In this document: piece after piece, positions 43,192-51,426 of the stretch
How positions within the stretch are numbered: position 1 is the first letter of the stretch
Layout of the letters: each line of letters begins with the position of its first letter
Source: Thalassococcus_A lentus
Lineage (GTDB): Bacteria; Pseudomonadota; Alphaproteobacteria; Rhodobacterales; Rhodobacteraceae
Assembly (NCBI RefSeq): GCF_028023555.1
Contig: NZ_JAQIOY010000001.1
Location: forward strand, 496,001 to 560,000
Direction of reading: 5' to 3'
DNA length: 64,000 nt
Notes under the pieces: model-generated
What the model was told of the DNA's origin: nothing
Database searches by the model: none
The model's input: the letters and a program-made list of their open reading frames with translations, nothing else
Program-made: the position numbers and the translations under genes

Positions 43192-44117
43192 CCGAGGTGG
43201 CCTTCTCTCGGCTGATCGAAATCCCCCCTCGCGACGCTTGGGGGCGGGAGGACCGCGACTTCACGCCGTGGTTGGCCGACAACATTGACTATTTGTCTGA
43301 AGCAATCGGTCTGTCGCTTGAATTGACGGGCACCGAAGTGGCCGTCGACAGCTTTTCCGCCGATATTCTGGCCAGAAACCAACTCGACGAGTCCATCGTT
43401 CTGATCGAAAACCAGCTTGAGACGACCGATCACAAACATCTGGGTCAGATCATGACTTATCTGGCTGGCCTCGATGCAAAAACCATTGTCTGGATCGCTC
43501 CGAGTTTCCGAGACGCCCATTTGTCGTCGATCAACTGGCTGAACGAGCACACGTCCGAAGATTTTTCGTTCTTTGCGGTCAAGCTCCGCGTCGTGCGTAT
43601 CGGAGGCAGCCCGATAGCGCCCGTGTTCGAGGTTGCTGCAAAGCCAGATGGTTGGAGCCGCAGCTTGGCTGACAAGCGCAAGAGCGTCAGCGCAACCCAT
43701 GACCCGCTATCGGACACGCGTTTAGAGTTTTGGACAACCTACGCAAATTCGCATACTGCGGCGGCCAACGCAGGAGTGCGCCCCAAGCGCAGCTGGAACA
43801 CCTATTTCAGTTTTGCAGATGGCGCGATCCGCCTGTCCCTTTGGATCGGGGAGAAGCGCGGTGGCATCTATGTCGGCGGACGCCATGGCGACAAATTTTC
43901 CGCCAAAGAGTTGCTTGACGCTGACGGACCAGCGATGGCCGACAAGCTGGGGTCAACATGGTATGGCGAGAATGCAAGTGGCCATGTTCTGGGCGACCGT
44001 TTGGAGCTGAGCTACCATGACCGGGCCAATTGGCCGCAAATGTATGCCTGGATGGAGCAGAAAAGGGCGGAGTATTTTGCCGTGCTCACCTCCAAATTCG
44101 GAGCGCCCGACCAGTGA
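43188..44117 (+). CDS. DUF4268 protein with a PD-(D/E)xK nuclease-like N-terminus
   Basis: 309 residues. Residues 50-140 look like a restriction-endonuclease-like core: D59 (VDSFSADILARN) followed by E74 and Q76 in IVLIENQLETT, then HLGQIMTYLAGLDAKTIVWI, cited by its ends. The Lys of ExK is Gln here, a recognised variation in related NucS/RecB-type domains. The C-terminal DUF4268 domain (RLEFWTTYANSHT, WNTYFSFADGAIRLSLWI) spans about 178-305. Its ATG overlaps the ffh stop by 4 nt and its own stop overlaps the first acetyltransferase. DNA binding or cleavage is a structural inference. Confidence 0.85.
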   Translation: MTEVAFSRLIEIPPRDAWGREDRDFTPWLADNIDYLSEAIGLSLELTGTEVAVDSFSADILARNQLDESIVLIENQLETTDHKHLGQIMTYLAGLDAKTIVWIAPSFRDAHLSSINWLNEHTSEDFSFFAVKLRVVRIGGSPIAPVFEVAAKPDGWSRSLADKRKSVSATHDPLSDTRLEFWTTYANSHTAAANAGVRPKRSWNTYFSFADGAIRLSLWIGEKRGGIYVGGRHGDKFSAKELLDADGPAMADKLGSTWYGENASGHVLGDRLELSYHDRANWPQMYAWMEQKRAEYFAVLTSKFGAPDQ

Positions 44118-44650
44118 TGCCCGCCCCAACCCTTCATACACCGCGCCTGACGCTGCGCGGCCATGTGATGGCCGATCTCGAGCAGTTGTGCGACCTGTTC
44201 GAGACAGACCGTGCCGTGCACATGGGTGGTCCGATCCCGCGCAAGTCTGCGTGGCGCTGGATCGCGTCCGAAGTGGGGATGTGGGATCTCATGGGGCATG
44301 GTTCCTGGGGCATTGAAACCAAGGACGGCGACTTTGTCGGGCAGGTTGGCATCATGCAGCCGCCGCATTTTCCCGAAGCTGAAATCGGCTGGACTCTGCT
44401 GGAGGCTGGCGAAGGCAAGGGCTATGCCTTTGAGGCGGCAACGGCGGCTTTGGAATGGGCCTGGGCGCAGGGCCGGGAAACACTGGTCAGCTACATAGCG
44501 CCCGAAAATGCACGCTCCATCGCTTTGGCTGAACGTCTGGGGGCCACGCATGACCCGGATGCGCCGATGCCCATTGGAGAAACACAACAGGTCACGCTTG
44601 TTTATCGTCACAGCCCCGATGCGGATGGAAGCCCGGAGGCCTATGCATGA
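44117..44650 (+). CDS. GNAT acetyltransferase, tandem copy 1
   Basis: 177 residues, RimJ/RimL-type GNAT (Acetyltransf_3). LHTPRLTLRG opens, EIGWTLLEAGEGKGYAFEAATAALEWA carries the acetyl-CoA pyrophosphate loop (cited by its ends), and PENARSIALAERLGATHD is motif B. The ATG overlaps the DUF4268 stop by 1 nt (TGATG). First of five consecutive family members. Substrate unknown; ribosomal protein N-termini, tRNA-linked or small amines are possible. Confidence 0.92.
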   Translation: MPAPTLHTPRLTLRGHVMADLEQLCDLFETDRAVHMGGPIPRKSAWRWIASEVGMWDLMGHGSWGIETKDGDFVGQVGIMQPPHFPEAEIGWTLLEAGEGKGYAFEAATAALEWAWAQGRETLVSYIAPENARSIALAERLGATHDPDAPMPIGETQQVTLVYRHSPDADGSPEAYA

Positions 44651-45213
44651 GCGTGGCGGCACGAAATACAGTCGGGGCATCTGATCTGACATTGACCAAC
44701 GCACCTGTGTTGGAAACCGACCGGTTGATCCTGCGCGGGCCAGAAAAGCGTGACGCCGAACCAGTCATGGCTTTCCTGCGTGACCCAATTCGCTCGGAAG
44801 GTTTTGGTCATATCCCACTGCGTGGTGATGCTTGGCGCTGGTTCACGTTGAACGTGGGACACTGGCATTGGCATGGCTATGGCTATTTCGTCATCGAGGA
44901 AAAGTCATCGGGGCAGGCGGCTGGAATCAGCGGAATTTGGAACCCGGAAACTTGGCCCGAACCTGAATTGGGCTGGGTCGTTTTTGAAGGTTTTGAAGGC
45001 AAGTCGATCGCCTATGAAGCGGCGGAACGGGCGCGGCGTTGGGCCTATCAAGAATTGGGCTTTACCACTTTGACGTCCAACATTGTGCCATCCAACATGC
45101 GGTCCAAAGCTCTCGCCACCCGTCTGGGCGCTCGATTTGAGCGCCTCTACGACAACGAGAACATGGGTGAAGACGAGTTGTGGCGCCATCCCGGACCGGA
45201 GGCGCTGTCATGA
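44647..45213 (+). CDS. GNAT acetyltransferase, tandem copy 2
   Basis: 188 residues. VLETDRLILRGPEKRD, WHWHGYGYFVIEE, WPEPELGWVVFEGFEGKSIAYEAAERAR (cited by its ends; the usual G-x-G of motif A is EGKSIA, which departs from RGxGxG/A) and VPSNMRSKALATRLGARFE. The weakened acetyl-CoA loop (EGKSIAYEA instead of EGQGYAYEA) may reduce catalysis. A 4-nt overlap joins it to copy 1. Confidence 0.9.
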   Translation: MSVAARNTVGASDLTLTNAPVLETDRLILRGPEKRDAEPVMAFLRDPIRSEGFGHIPLRGDAWRWFTLNVGHWHWHGYGYFVIEEKSSGQAAGISGIWNPETWPEPELGWVVFEGFEGKSIAYEAAERARRWAYQELGFTTLTSNIVPSNMRSKALATRLGARFERLYDNENMGEDELWRHPGPEALS

Positions 45214-45743
45214 CCGCGAATGCCGGTTTCCCGCGTCTCGAAACAGAGCGCCTGATTTTGCGCGGCCCACTGGAGTCGGATTACCCGGCGGTCGCGGCAT
45301 TTATGGCCTCCCCACGTGCCACATTTGTTGGTGGTCCGGTCAACGATGAGTTCGCGACATGGCGCGCATTTTTGGCAGTCATCGGACACTGGAGTCTGCG
45401 CGGCTACGGTTTCTTCACGCTTGAACACCGTGAGTCGGGTGCCATTGTCGGGCGGGCGGGCATCGTCAATCACATTATGTGGCCCGAGCCCGAGCTGGGC
45501 TGGCATCTGTTCGATGGCTTTGAAGGCCAAGGGTATGCCTATGAAGCGGCCGTTGAAATTCGACAGTGGGCCGACAAAAGCCTTGGGCTTGGTCCGTTGA
45601 TTTCACTCATCGTTCCGGAAAACGAACGCTCGGTTCGCCTCGCGGAGCGTCTGGGGGCCACAGCCGAGTCCGAAATTGAACTGATGGGCGCGACAGGTGT
45701 GGTCTACCGTCATCCCAATCTCTCGGCGGAGAGCGCAGCATGA
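45210..45743 (+). CDS. GNAT acetyltransferase, tandem copy 3
   Basis: 177 residues. RLETERLILRGPLESD, IGHWSLRGYGFFTLE, WPEPELGWHLFDGFEGQGYAYEA with an intact EGQGYA loop (cited in part), and VPENERSVRLAERLGATAE. Closest in pattern to copy 2 and copy 5 (IGHW..RGYG, WPEPE). 4-nt overlap with copy 2 and with copy 4. Confidence 0.92.
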   Translation: MTANAGFPRLETERLILRGPLESDYPAVAAFMASPRATFVGGPVNDEFATWRAFLAVIGHWSLRGYGFFTLEHRESGAIVGRAGIVNHIMWPEPELGWHLFDGFEGQGYAYEAAVEIRQWADKSLGLGPLISLIVPENERSVRLAERLGATAESEIELMGATGVVYRHPNLSAESAA

Positions 45744-46312
45744 AGGCGCCTTGTGAAAAGCATCGCCCCGGTCCGGCGGCCCGTATAGCAGCCCGGCTTG
45801 GCGGCAAGGTGACGAGCATCGACACCAAACGCCTGCAACTGCGCGCACCGCGCATCTATGATTTCAACGCATTTGCCGAAATCATGTGCTCGGATCGCGC
45901 GGTTTATATGGACGGACCGCTGACCCGCAAAGAAGCCTGGGCCGAGTTTACCGGTTACACGGCGCTTTGGCTGTTGCATGGGCATGGGCTTTGGACAATC
46001 GATGCGCAAACCACGCCATCGGCAGGGTTCGTCAGCCTTGGCTATGAATACGATGACCCGGAGGCAGAGCTGGGTGTGTTCCTGACTGCAGCCGTCGAAG
46101 GTCAGGGCTATGCCGAAGAGGCGATGCGCGCTGCTCTGGATCACGCGTTCAAGGAACTTAAGTGGGACAGCGTCGTATCCTATGTCGATCACGAGAACAC
46201 GCGCTGTATTCGCTTGATGGAACGACTTGGGGCTGCCCGTGACATCACTGCTGAAAAGGCACTGGACGAGGATGTTCTGGTCTACCGGCACCTTTCAGAG
46301 GGGGCTGCCTGA
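45740..46312 (+). CDS. GNAT acetyltransferase, tandem copy 4
   Basis: 190 residues. It has a longer, basic N-terminus (KAPCEKHRPGPAARIAARLG) before IDTKRLQLRAPRIYD. The acetyl-CoA loop is VEGQGYAEEAMRAAL and motif B DHENTRCIRLMERLGAARD. The WPEPE block of copies 2, 3 and 5 is YDDPEAELGVF. The most divergent copy. Overlaps copy 3 by 4 nt and copy 5 by 1 nt. Confidence 0.91.
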   Translation: MKAPCEKHRPGPAARIAARLGGKVTSIDTKRLQLRAPRIYDFNAFAEIMCSDRAVYMDGPLTRKEAWAEFTGYTALWLLHGHGLWTIDAQTTPSAGFVSLGYEYDDPEAELGVFLTAAVEGQGYAEEAMRAALDHAFKELKWDSVVSYVDHENTRCIRLMERLGAARDITAEKALDEDVLVYRHLSEGAA

Positions 46313-46917
46313 TGGGCCATCGCGACATCCCCATTCTCGAAACAGAGCGTCTTCAACTGCGTGGACCTGAGCCCGAGGATTATCCTGATTTCAAGGCAAC
46401 TTTTGCCTCGTACCGTTCGCGCTATATGGGCGGCCCGCTCAATGCCTACGAAGCATGGATGCTCTATGCCGCAGAGATCGGCCACTGGGAAATTCGTGGC
46501 TACGGCATGTGGATGATCCACCTGCGCGACACGGACGAAACCGTTGGCATGGCCGGCGCATGGTTCCCGGCAAAATGGCCCGAGCCCGAGATCGCATGGA
46601 TCATCTGGCCGGATCGGGCCGGCAAGGGATTTGCGCTGGAAGCGACGCACCGTGTGCGCGGGTATCTGTATGGAGAAAAAGGTTGGGATACTGCCGTGTC
46701 CTACATTGATCCAAAGAACCTGGACAGTATTCGTCTGGCCGAACGTCTTGGCGCGACCAAAGACAAATCTGCACCAACAGTGGATGGCCACGACGCTGTC
46801 TACCGTCATCCTTCGCCTCAGCAACTTGATGGATCGCAGCTGGCCCATGGCATCGACATGGAAATCAGCCATTACGCCGATCCGCTCTTTAAACCGAAAG
46901 GTTTCGCCCTTGACTGA
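46312..46917 (+). CDS. GNAT acetyltransferase, tandem copy 5
   Basis: 201 residues. ILETERLQLRGPEPED, IGHWEIRGYGMWMIH, WPEPEIAWIIWPDRAGKGFALEA (cited in part) and PKNLDSIRLAERLGATKD. A C-terminal extension of about 25 residues (MEISHYADPLFKPKGFALD) is absent from the other copies. The chorismate mutase start lies inside its last codons. Confidence 0.92.
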   Translation: MGHRDIPILETERLQLRGPEPEDYPDFKATFASYRSRYMGGPLNAYEAWMLYAAEIGHWEIRGYGMWMIHLRDTDETVGMAGAWFPAKWPEPEIAWIIWPDRAGKGFALEATHRVRGYLYGEKGWDTAVSYIDPKNLDSIRLAERLGATKDKSAPTVDGHDAVYRHPSPQQLDGSQLAHGIDMEISHYADPLFKPKGFALD

Positions 46918-47209
46918 TGATGTCGTACAACGCGCCGCCGAAATTCTGGCTGGCCATCGTGATAGCATTGACCGGCTGGACGCAATCCTTGTGTTCACGC
47001 TGGCCGAGCGGTTCAAACACACACAGGCGGTTGGCGTCCTCAAGGCGCAACACGACCTTCCCCCATCCGACCCCGCGCGCGAACAAAAGCAGATTGCGCG
47101 GCTCCAGGATTTGGCGACCCAAGCGGACCTCGATCCGGAGTTTGCCAAGAAATTCCTGAACTTCGTCATTCAGGAAGTCATCCAACACCACGAGAAACAC
47201 CAATCCTAG
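46910..47209 (+). CDS. chorismate mutase, AroQ type
   Basis: 99 residues starting at TTG 46910, with GAAAGG about 8 nt upstream and an 8-nt overlap with the last GNAT. All-helical AroQ pattern: HRDSIDRLDAILVFTLAERF, then K in VGVLKAQH, DPAREQKQIARLQDLATQADLD (cited by its ends) and FLNFVIQEVIQHHE. It converts chorismate to prephenate for Phe/Tyr. In this lineage a short AroQ gene next to rpsP is common as far as I recall, but its link with the ribosome genes is unexplained. Confidence 0.88.
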   Translation: MTDDVVQRAAEILAGHRDSIDRLDAILVFTLAERFKHTQAVGVLKAQHDLPPSDPAREQKQIARLQDLATQADLDPEFAKKFLNFVIQEVIQHHEKHQS

Positions 47210-47258
47210 GTGCGTGACATCACGCATCCTACGCAAGCCATTCAAAGGAGAAACACTC

Positions 47259-47648
47259 ATGGCTATCAAAATCCGGCTCGCCCGCGGCGGCTCTAAAAAG
47301 CGTCCTTTCTATCGCATCGTTGCTGCGGATTCCCGTATGCCGCGCGATGGTCGCTTCATCGAAAAGCTGGGCACCTACAACCCACTGCTGCCCAAAGACA
47401 GCGAAGAGCGGGTAAAAATGGATCTCGAGCGCGTTCAGTACTGGCTGGGTCAGGGCGCCCAGACCACGGATCGCGTTTCGCGTTTCCTCGAAGCGGCTGG
47501 CGTTGTTGAGAAGAAAGAGCGCAACAACCCAGAGAAGGCCGTCCCTGGCAAGAAAGCACAGGAACGCGCCGAAGAAAAAGCAGCCAAGGCAGCTGAAGCA
47601 GCAGCACCTGCGGAAGAGCCTGCGGCAGAAGAAGCCGCTGCGGAATAA
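47259..47648 (+). CDS. rpsP: 30S ribosomal protein S16
   Basis: 129 residues from ATG 47259 (AAAGGAGA upstream). MAIKIRLARGGSKKRPFYRI and the DGRFIEKLGTYNPL block are family marks. Residues 95-129 are a Lys/Ala/Glu-rich tail (EEKAAKAAEAAAPAEE) typical of alphaproteobacteria. Confidence 0.97.
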   Translation: MAIKIRLARGGSKKRPFYRIVAADSRMPRDGRFIEKLGTYNPLLPKDSEERVKMDLERVQYWLGQGAQTTDRVSRFLEAAGVVEKKERNNPEKAVPGKKAQERAEEKAAKAAEAAAPAEEPAAEEAAAE

Positions 47649-47683
47649 TCCGCTTGGCAGGGCACATGCCCCTTGTAAAATCT

Positions 47684-47709
47684 CCGGTGGCGGTTTGTTC
47701 TGCCACCGG
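47684..47709. other. hairpin between rpsP and the small membrane peptide
   Basis: CCGGTGGC (47684-47691) pairs with GCCACCGG (47702-47709) around a 10-nt loop. There is no T run after it, so I read it as a transcript-stabilising or attenuating hairpin that sets the rpsP-to-rimM ratio. Confidence 0.5.
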
Positions 47710-47735
47710 TGCCTTGCTAGCTGGAAAGTGACGTT

Positions 47736-47876
47736 TTGTTTCGCCTGATCCGTCTTCCATTCCTTTTGGCCGCTGCTTTTGTGGTCGGCGTATTCTGGGA
47801 AAGGATGTCGGAAACCGAGCGTTGTGCAGAACGGGCTGGCATCATGGAAAACGGTTTGTGCATGGAGCCGCGATAA
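47736..47876 (+). CDS. small single-span membrane protein (46 aa)
   Basis: A 46-residue frame starting at TTG with GGAAAG about 7 nt upstream and ending in TAATG overlap with rimM. One membrane helix (LPFLLAAAFVVGVFW) is followed by a short hydrophilic tail with two Cys (ETERCAERAGIMENGLCMEP). The overlap with rimM suggests coupling. No family recognised. Confidence 0.6.
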   Translation: MFRLIRLPFLLAAAFVVGVFWERMSETERCAERAGIMENGLCMEPR

Positions 47877-48379
47877 TGGAACGCGTCTGTGTCGGAGCAA
47901 TAGCGGGTGCCTTTGGCGTGCAAGGAGAAGTGCGGCTGAAAAGCTTTACCTCTGATCCTTCCGCAATTGCCGACTATGCACCTCTCACAACCGAAGATGG
48001 CTCACGCAGTTTCGAAGTGACCATTTCCCGGGAAATCAAACAGGGTTTTGCGGCGCGCTTGTCGGGCGTTCTGACCAAAGAGCAGGCAGATGAACTGCGC
48101 GGTACGCGACTTTTCGCTTTGCGGGATCGGTTGCCGTCTCTTCCTGACGATGAATATTACCATACCGACCTGATCGGTCTTACTGTTGTGGACACGGGCG
48201 GGGCAACGCTGGGCACTGTGCGCGCTGTTCACAATCATGGCGCGGATGATTTGCTGGAACTGGCAATGCCGGGTCAAAGCAAAACGGTGCTATTGCCATT
48301 CACGCAGGCTGCGGTGCCCACTGTGGATTTGGCAGCTGGCCGTTTGATCGCAGATCCGCCCGAGGGTTTGATAGAATGA
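47876..48379 (+). CDS. rimM: 16S rRNA processing protein RimM
   Basis: 167 residues. RVCVGAIAGAFGVQGEVRLKSFT starts the RimM domain (cited by its ends), and the PRC-barrel follows with YYHTDLIGLTVVDTGG and LLPFTQAAVPTVDL. It binds S19 and helps mature the 30S head. Its ATG overlaps the small-peptide stop; its stop overlaps the next gene by 4 nt. Confidence 0.96.
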   Translation: MERVCVGAIAGAFGVQGEVRLKSFTSDPSAIADYAPLTTEDGSRSFEVTISREIKQGFAARLSGVLTKEQADELRGTRLFALRDRLPSLPDDEYYHTDLIGLTVVDTGGATLGTVRAVHNHGADDLLELAMPGQSKTVLLPFTQAAVPTVDLAAGRLIADPPEGLIE

Positions 48380-49185
48380 CAGCCCGGATCGTTATTCATG
48401 CCGGATTTCACAAAACTGGAACGACGAGTGTCCAATCCCTGATCCACACAAACCGGCGCATTCTGGAGCGACAGGTTCGTTGCTATCTGAGGCCGGACTT
48501 TCAGGAGCTGACAGATGCATGCCGCGTCTTTTCGGTGGATCCGAACCCACGAACTATTCTGGGGATTGCCGACGCCGCAGGTGCGTTTTTCGATGGGCTG
48601 AACCCGGATGATCCGCGCGGAATCCTGATGTCGTCCGAGGACCTTTCTGGTCATCTGCCGGGGCGTCATGGGTTGGATCGGTATGACGCTGCCAGCCTGA
48701 TCATGGCGCAGCTGACCGAATGCATCCGCACCCGTTTCGGAGACGAAGTACCCCTGACGTATTACTTTTCCACGCGGGGACGCAAAGATTGGCTGCGGTC
48801 GACCTATTGGCAGAACCTGCGCAGCACGCGTCTCGATCTGGATTTCGAAGACTACAGCCAGCAGATTGCTCCGGCAGCGGACCTGCCGGTGGTCTTGGAC
48901 GAGGTTGCCGAGGCGGTTAGTCCGGCCGCCGCCGTTGCTGCTTTGCCGTTGGAAGAGAGCAAAGACCAACCACTTGGGCCGCTGACCCCTTTGATGGACT
49001 TGTTGGATATTCCCGAGGTGACACGCAGCAAGCTGCGGATGTTGCCGCCCGAAAACGTGCAGCCTGATCTGGGGCTGGAAGATGTTTTCCTGGCCCTCAA
49101 CCGGTCTGGTTTCAAAGACAGGCATTTGCGCGCCGCCAAGAAGCTTTTGCGCCAATTGGCGAACAAACAGTCAGAAAACGACTGA
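48376..49185 (+). CDS. sulfotransferase-like P-loop protein
   Basis: 269 residues. HAGFHKTGTTSVQS near the N-terminus resembles the PAPS 5'-phosphosulfate loop of sulfotransferases, and TYYFSTRGRKDWLRSTYWQ resembles a 3'-phosphate region. The C-terminal third is helical. It overlaps rimM by 4 nt, so it is translated with it. An acceptor cannot be named; a degenerate P-loop protein without sulfotransfer is possible. Confidence 0.7.
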   Translation: MTARIVIHAGFHKTGTTSVQSLIHTNRRILERQVRCYLRPDFQELTDACRVFSVDPNPRTILGIADAAGAFFDGLNPDDPRGILMSSEDLSGHLPGRHGLDRYDAASLIMAQLTECIRTRFGDEVPLTYYFSTRGRKDWLRSTYWQNLRSTRLDLDFEDYSQQIAPAADLPVVLDEVAEAVSPAAAVAALPLEESKDQPLGPLTPLMDLLDIPEVTRSKLRMLPPENVQPDLGLEDVFLALNRSGFKDRHLRAAKKLLRQLANKQSEND

Positions 49186-49306
49186 TTGTTTCTATAAGTC
49201 TCTGAAATTTAGATAAAATCCAATCTGGCTAACATCAAACTGCCATATTGTGAGTCCATTTTCGCCCTATTCGATTGTGATCTGTACTGGCGTTTTGGAG
49301 TCTTCG

Positions 49307-50443
49307 GTGCACAGAATTTTCCTGACCGGATTGGCGCTTGGCCCTCTTTTGGCAACAGTTATGGGGTCTGCGACCGCGCTCAGTTTGCCGATTGCCGTGG
49401 CCGTTGGCGGGGCCGGAAGTCTCTATGCCTTGGTCGCTTCGCTTCGTATTGAACGAGCCTCACGCACATCGGCCCGCACTTCTCAGAACCCGGAAAACAG
49501 ATTGCTGCACAAAAGCGCACTGGATAGCCCGTCGCTCGACCTGCCGGCGCTTTCGATCATGCGCAGGGCCGTGTCGCAGGCTTTGCAGGTTGCGCCGGAC
49601 ACAATCGATGGTGCGCCTTTGCGGGTCCAAGACGCCATTGCCGCTGCATTGAAACAAGTGATGCGAGCGCATGGCGTGTTTGATCTAAACCGACTCGGCT
49701 CTGACGAGCTGACTGATCTGTTTGTTCTGCAACGTTTGCTGCGCTTGCCGCCGGACCAAGCGGGTGCGCTTGCACAGAAATTTCGGCATCCTGATGTTGT
49801 GCTCGAAATGCGCGATCGTATTGCGGGCATCGGCCAGGTTCGCGAAGTTTTTGACGGCGAAATGGCGGCCTTTTGGACGACGACTGAACTCTGGGAAACC
49901 GTACAAAAGAACAATTTGGGCACTGTTTCCATGCTGGATACGCTATTGGCGATGCAGGCCCCTGATGTCGATCTGTGGCATCACATCGTGGCCAATCATG
50001 ACCGTAGTGATGCGGACCAAAGGGCAGCTGCGCTCTGGTGTGTTCAGCAGCCGCAATGCGATCAGGCGACGGTCGCCTTGTATCTGTCAGAGCTTGTCGC
50101 TGGTGACCGGGTGGTTCGGGCTGCTACAAACGGTGATCTGGCGTTCGCAGATGCGGTTTTGCAAATCGTCTCGAATTGGAATGCCGGTCAATATACCGAT
50201 CAACGGCTTGCACTTGATCCTGTAGATGCCGTTGCCAAGGATGGCCCAAGGCTTTCCGCGACCCTAGCTGCATTGGCGGAATTGACTGAAGGGCCGCGAT
50301 TGTCAGACCCTTGCGGAATGTTCACCGAATATCGAGGACGACGACCACGGGATCGAACGTTTTGGTGTTTGGCCACGGGTCAGCCCACGCGCGCGCCCCT
50401 TTTGGAAGACTACATTCAACCGGTTTCTGAGCCGTCTGTCTGA
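49307..50443 (+). CDS. membrane-anchored protein of unknown function
   Basis: 378 residues from a GTG at 49307 with TGGAG 6 nt upstream; an in-frame GTG at 49250 gives 19 more. Two hydrophobic segments (IFLTGLALGPLLATVMGSATA and ALSLPIAVAVGGAGSLYALVAS, each cited by ends) are followed by a soluble helical domain of about 310 residues (QDAIAAALKQVMRAHG, VFVLQRLLRLPP-like helices, WCVQQPQCDQATVALYLSELVAG). No motif recognised. It sits in the rimM-trmD interval; the 64 nt before 49250 are AT-rich, with no promoter I would assert. Confidence 0.65.
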   Translation: MHRIFLTGLALGPLLATVMGSATALSLPIAVAVGGAGSLYALVASLRIERASRTSARTSQNPENRLLHKSALDSPSLDLPALSIMRRAVSQALQVAPDTIDGAPLRVQDAIAAALKQVMRAHGVFDLNRLGSDELTDLFVLQRLLRLPPDQAGALAQKFRHPDVVLEMRDRIAGIGQVREVFDGEMAAFWTTTELWETVQKNNLGTVSMLDTLLAMQAPDVDLWHHIVANHDRSDADQRAAALWCVQQPQCDQATVALYLSELVAGDRVVRAATNGDLAFADAVLQIVSNWNAGQYTDQRLALDPVDAVAKDGPRLSATLAALAELTEGPRLSDPCGMFTEYRGRRPRDRTFWCLATGQPTRAPLLEDYIQPVSEPSV

Positions 50444-50516
50444 TACCTGAAAGCAGGCTGATCTTGTCATCTGGTGGCCAACGGCATTAGGGACGTGGCA
50501 AACGAGGAAGCCTCTT

Positions 50517-51332
50517 ATGCCAGACACGCCCAATCCCGAACAGTCCGCCGGGAAATCACACGGCCGCAAAACGATCAAAGCATCATTGAAGCCGCGCGAC
50601 CTGATGAGCACGGACGCCCAGTTGGCGCGGGCTTGGCAGGCTCAGGTCATCACGCTGTTTCCTGAGGCGTTCCCGGGCATTCTGGGCATGTCCTTGACGG
50701 GTAAGGCCCTGAAGGATGGACGCTGGCAGCTCAATACCATTGGGCTGCGCGATTTCGGTGAAGGCAAGCATAGAAATGTGGATGATACCCCTGCGGGTGG
50801 CGGCCCCGGGATGGTTCTGCGGGCTGACATTATGGGCCGGGCGGTCGAGACCGCCATGCGGCGCGGACCGGGACCGGTCATCTACATGTCCCCGCGCGGA
50901 AAGCCGTTCACGCAGGCCATGGCGCGCAGTCTGGCAAAAACGCCCGGCGCGACGTTTATCTGCGGTCGTTTCGAGGGGCTGGATCAACGGGTGATCGATC
51001 ACTACGGGATTACTGAGGTCTCGGTTGGTGACTATGTTCTGACCGGTGGGGAACTGGCCGCACAAATTGTTCTGGATGCGACCGTTCGGCTGTTGCCCGG
51101 TGTGCTTGGCAATGCAGAATCCACCGAGGAAGAAAGCTTTTCAGACGGATTGCTGGAACATCCGCAATATACGCGGCCAGCTGAATGGCAGGGCCTGCCC
51201 ATTCCCGAGGTGCTGTTGTCAGGCAATCATGGCGCAATCGCCGATTGGCGCCGCCAGCAGTCAGAAGCATTGACCCAGAGCCGTCGTCCAGATCTGTGGA
51301 AAGCGCACCAAGAGCGCAAGGCCGAGGACTAG
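50517..51332 (+). CDS. trmD: tRNA (guanine-N1)-methyltransferase
   Basis: 271 residues. A 40-residue basic N-terminal extension precedes WQAQVITLFPEAFPGILG; the ATG has GAGGAAG upstream. The SPOUT knot is AGGGPGMVLRADI, MSPRGKPFTQ, CGRFEGLDQRVI and SVGDYVLTGGELA. It makes m1G37 in tRNAs reading CCN, CUN and CGG-type codons. Its distance from rimM (2.1 kb) is due to two inserted genes. Confidence 0.96.
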   Translation: MPDTPNPEQSAGKSHGRKTIKASLKPRDLMSTDAQLARAWQAQVITLFPEAFPGILGMSLTGKALKDGRWQLNTIGLRDFGEGKHRNVDDTPAGGGPGMVLRADIMGRAVETAMRRGPGPVIYMSPRGKPFTQAMARSLAKTPGATFICGRFEGLDQRVIDHYGITEVSVGDYVLTGGELAAQIVLDATVRLLPGVLGNAESTEEESFSDGLLEHPQYTRPAEWQGLPIPEVLLSGNHGAIADWRRQQSEALTQSRRPDLWKAHQERKAED

Positions 51333-51340
51333 CCGGGATG

Positions 51341-51371
51341 CTCGCAAGCGACTGATCGTGTCGCGTGCGAG
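51341..51371. other. long hairpin after trmD
   Basis: CTCGCA-A-GCGAC pairs with GTCGC-G-TGCGAG, 11 bp with one A/G mismatch and a 7-nt loop, just after the trmD stop. No U tract follows, so it may be a 3' stabiliser. Confidence 0.45.
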
Positions 51372-51426
51372 GGATTGGCCGCCAGGGTTCTCGGCTATCC
51401 TGCCTTGCAGAGACAGGAGAATCGAT

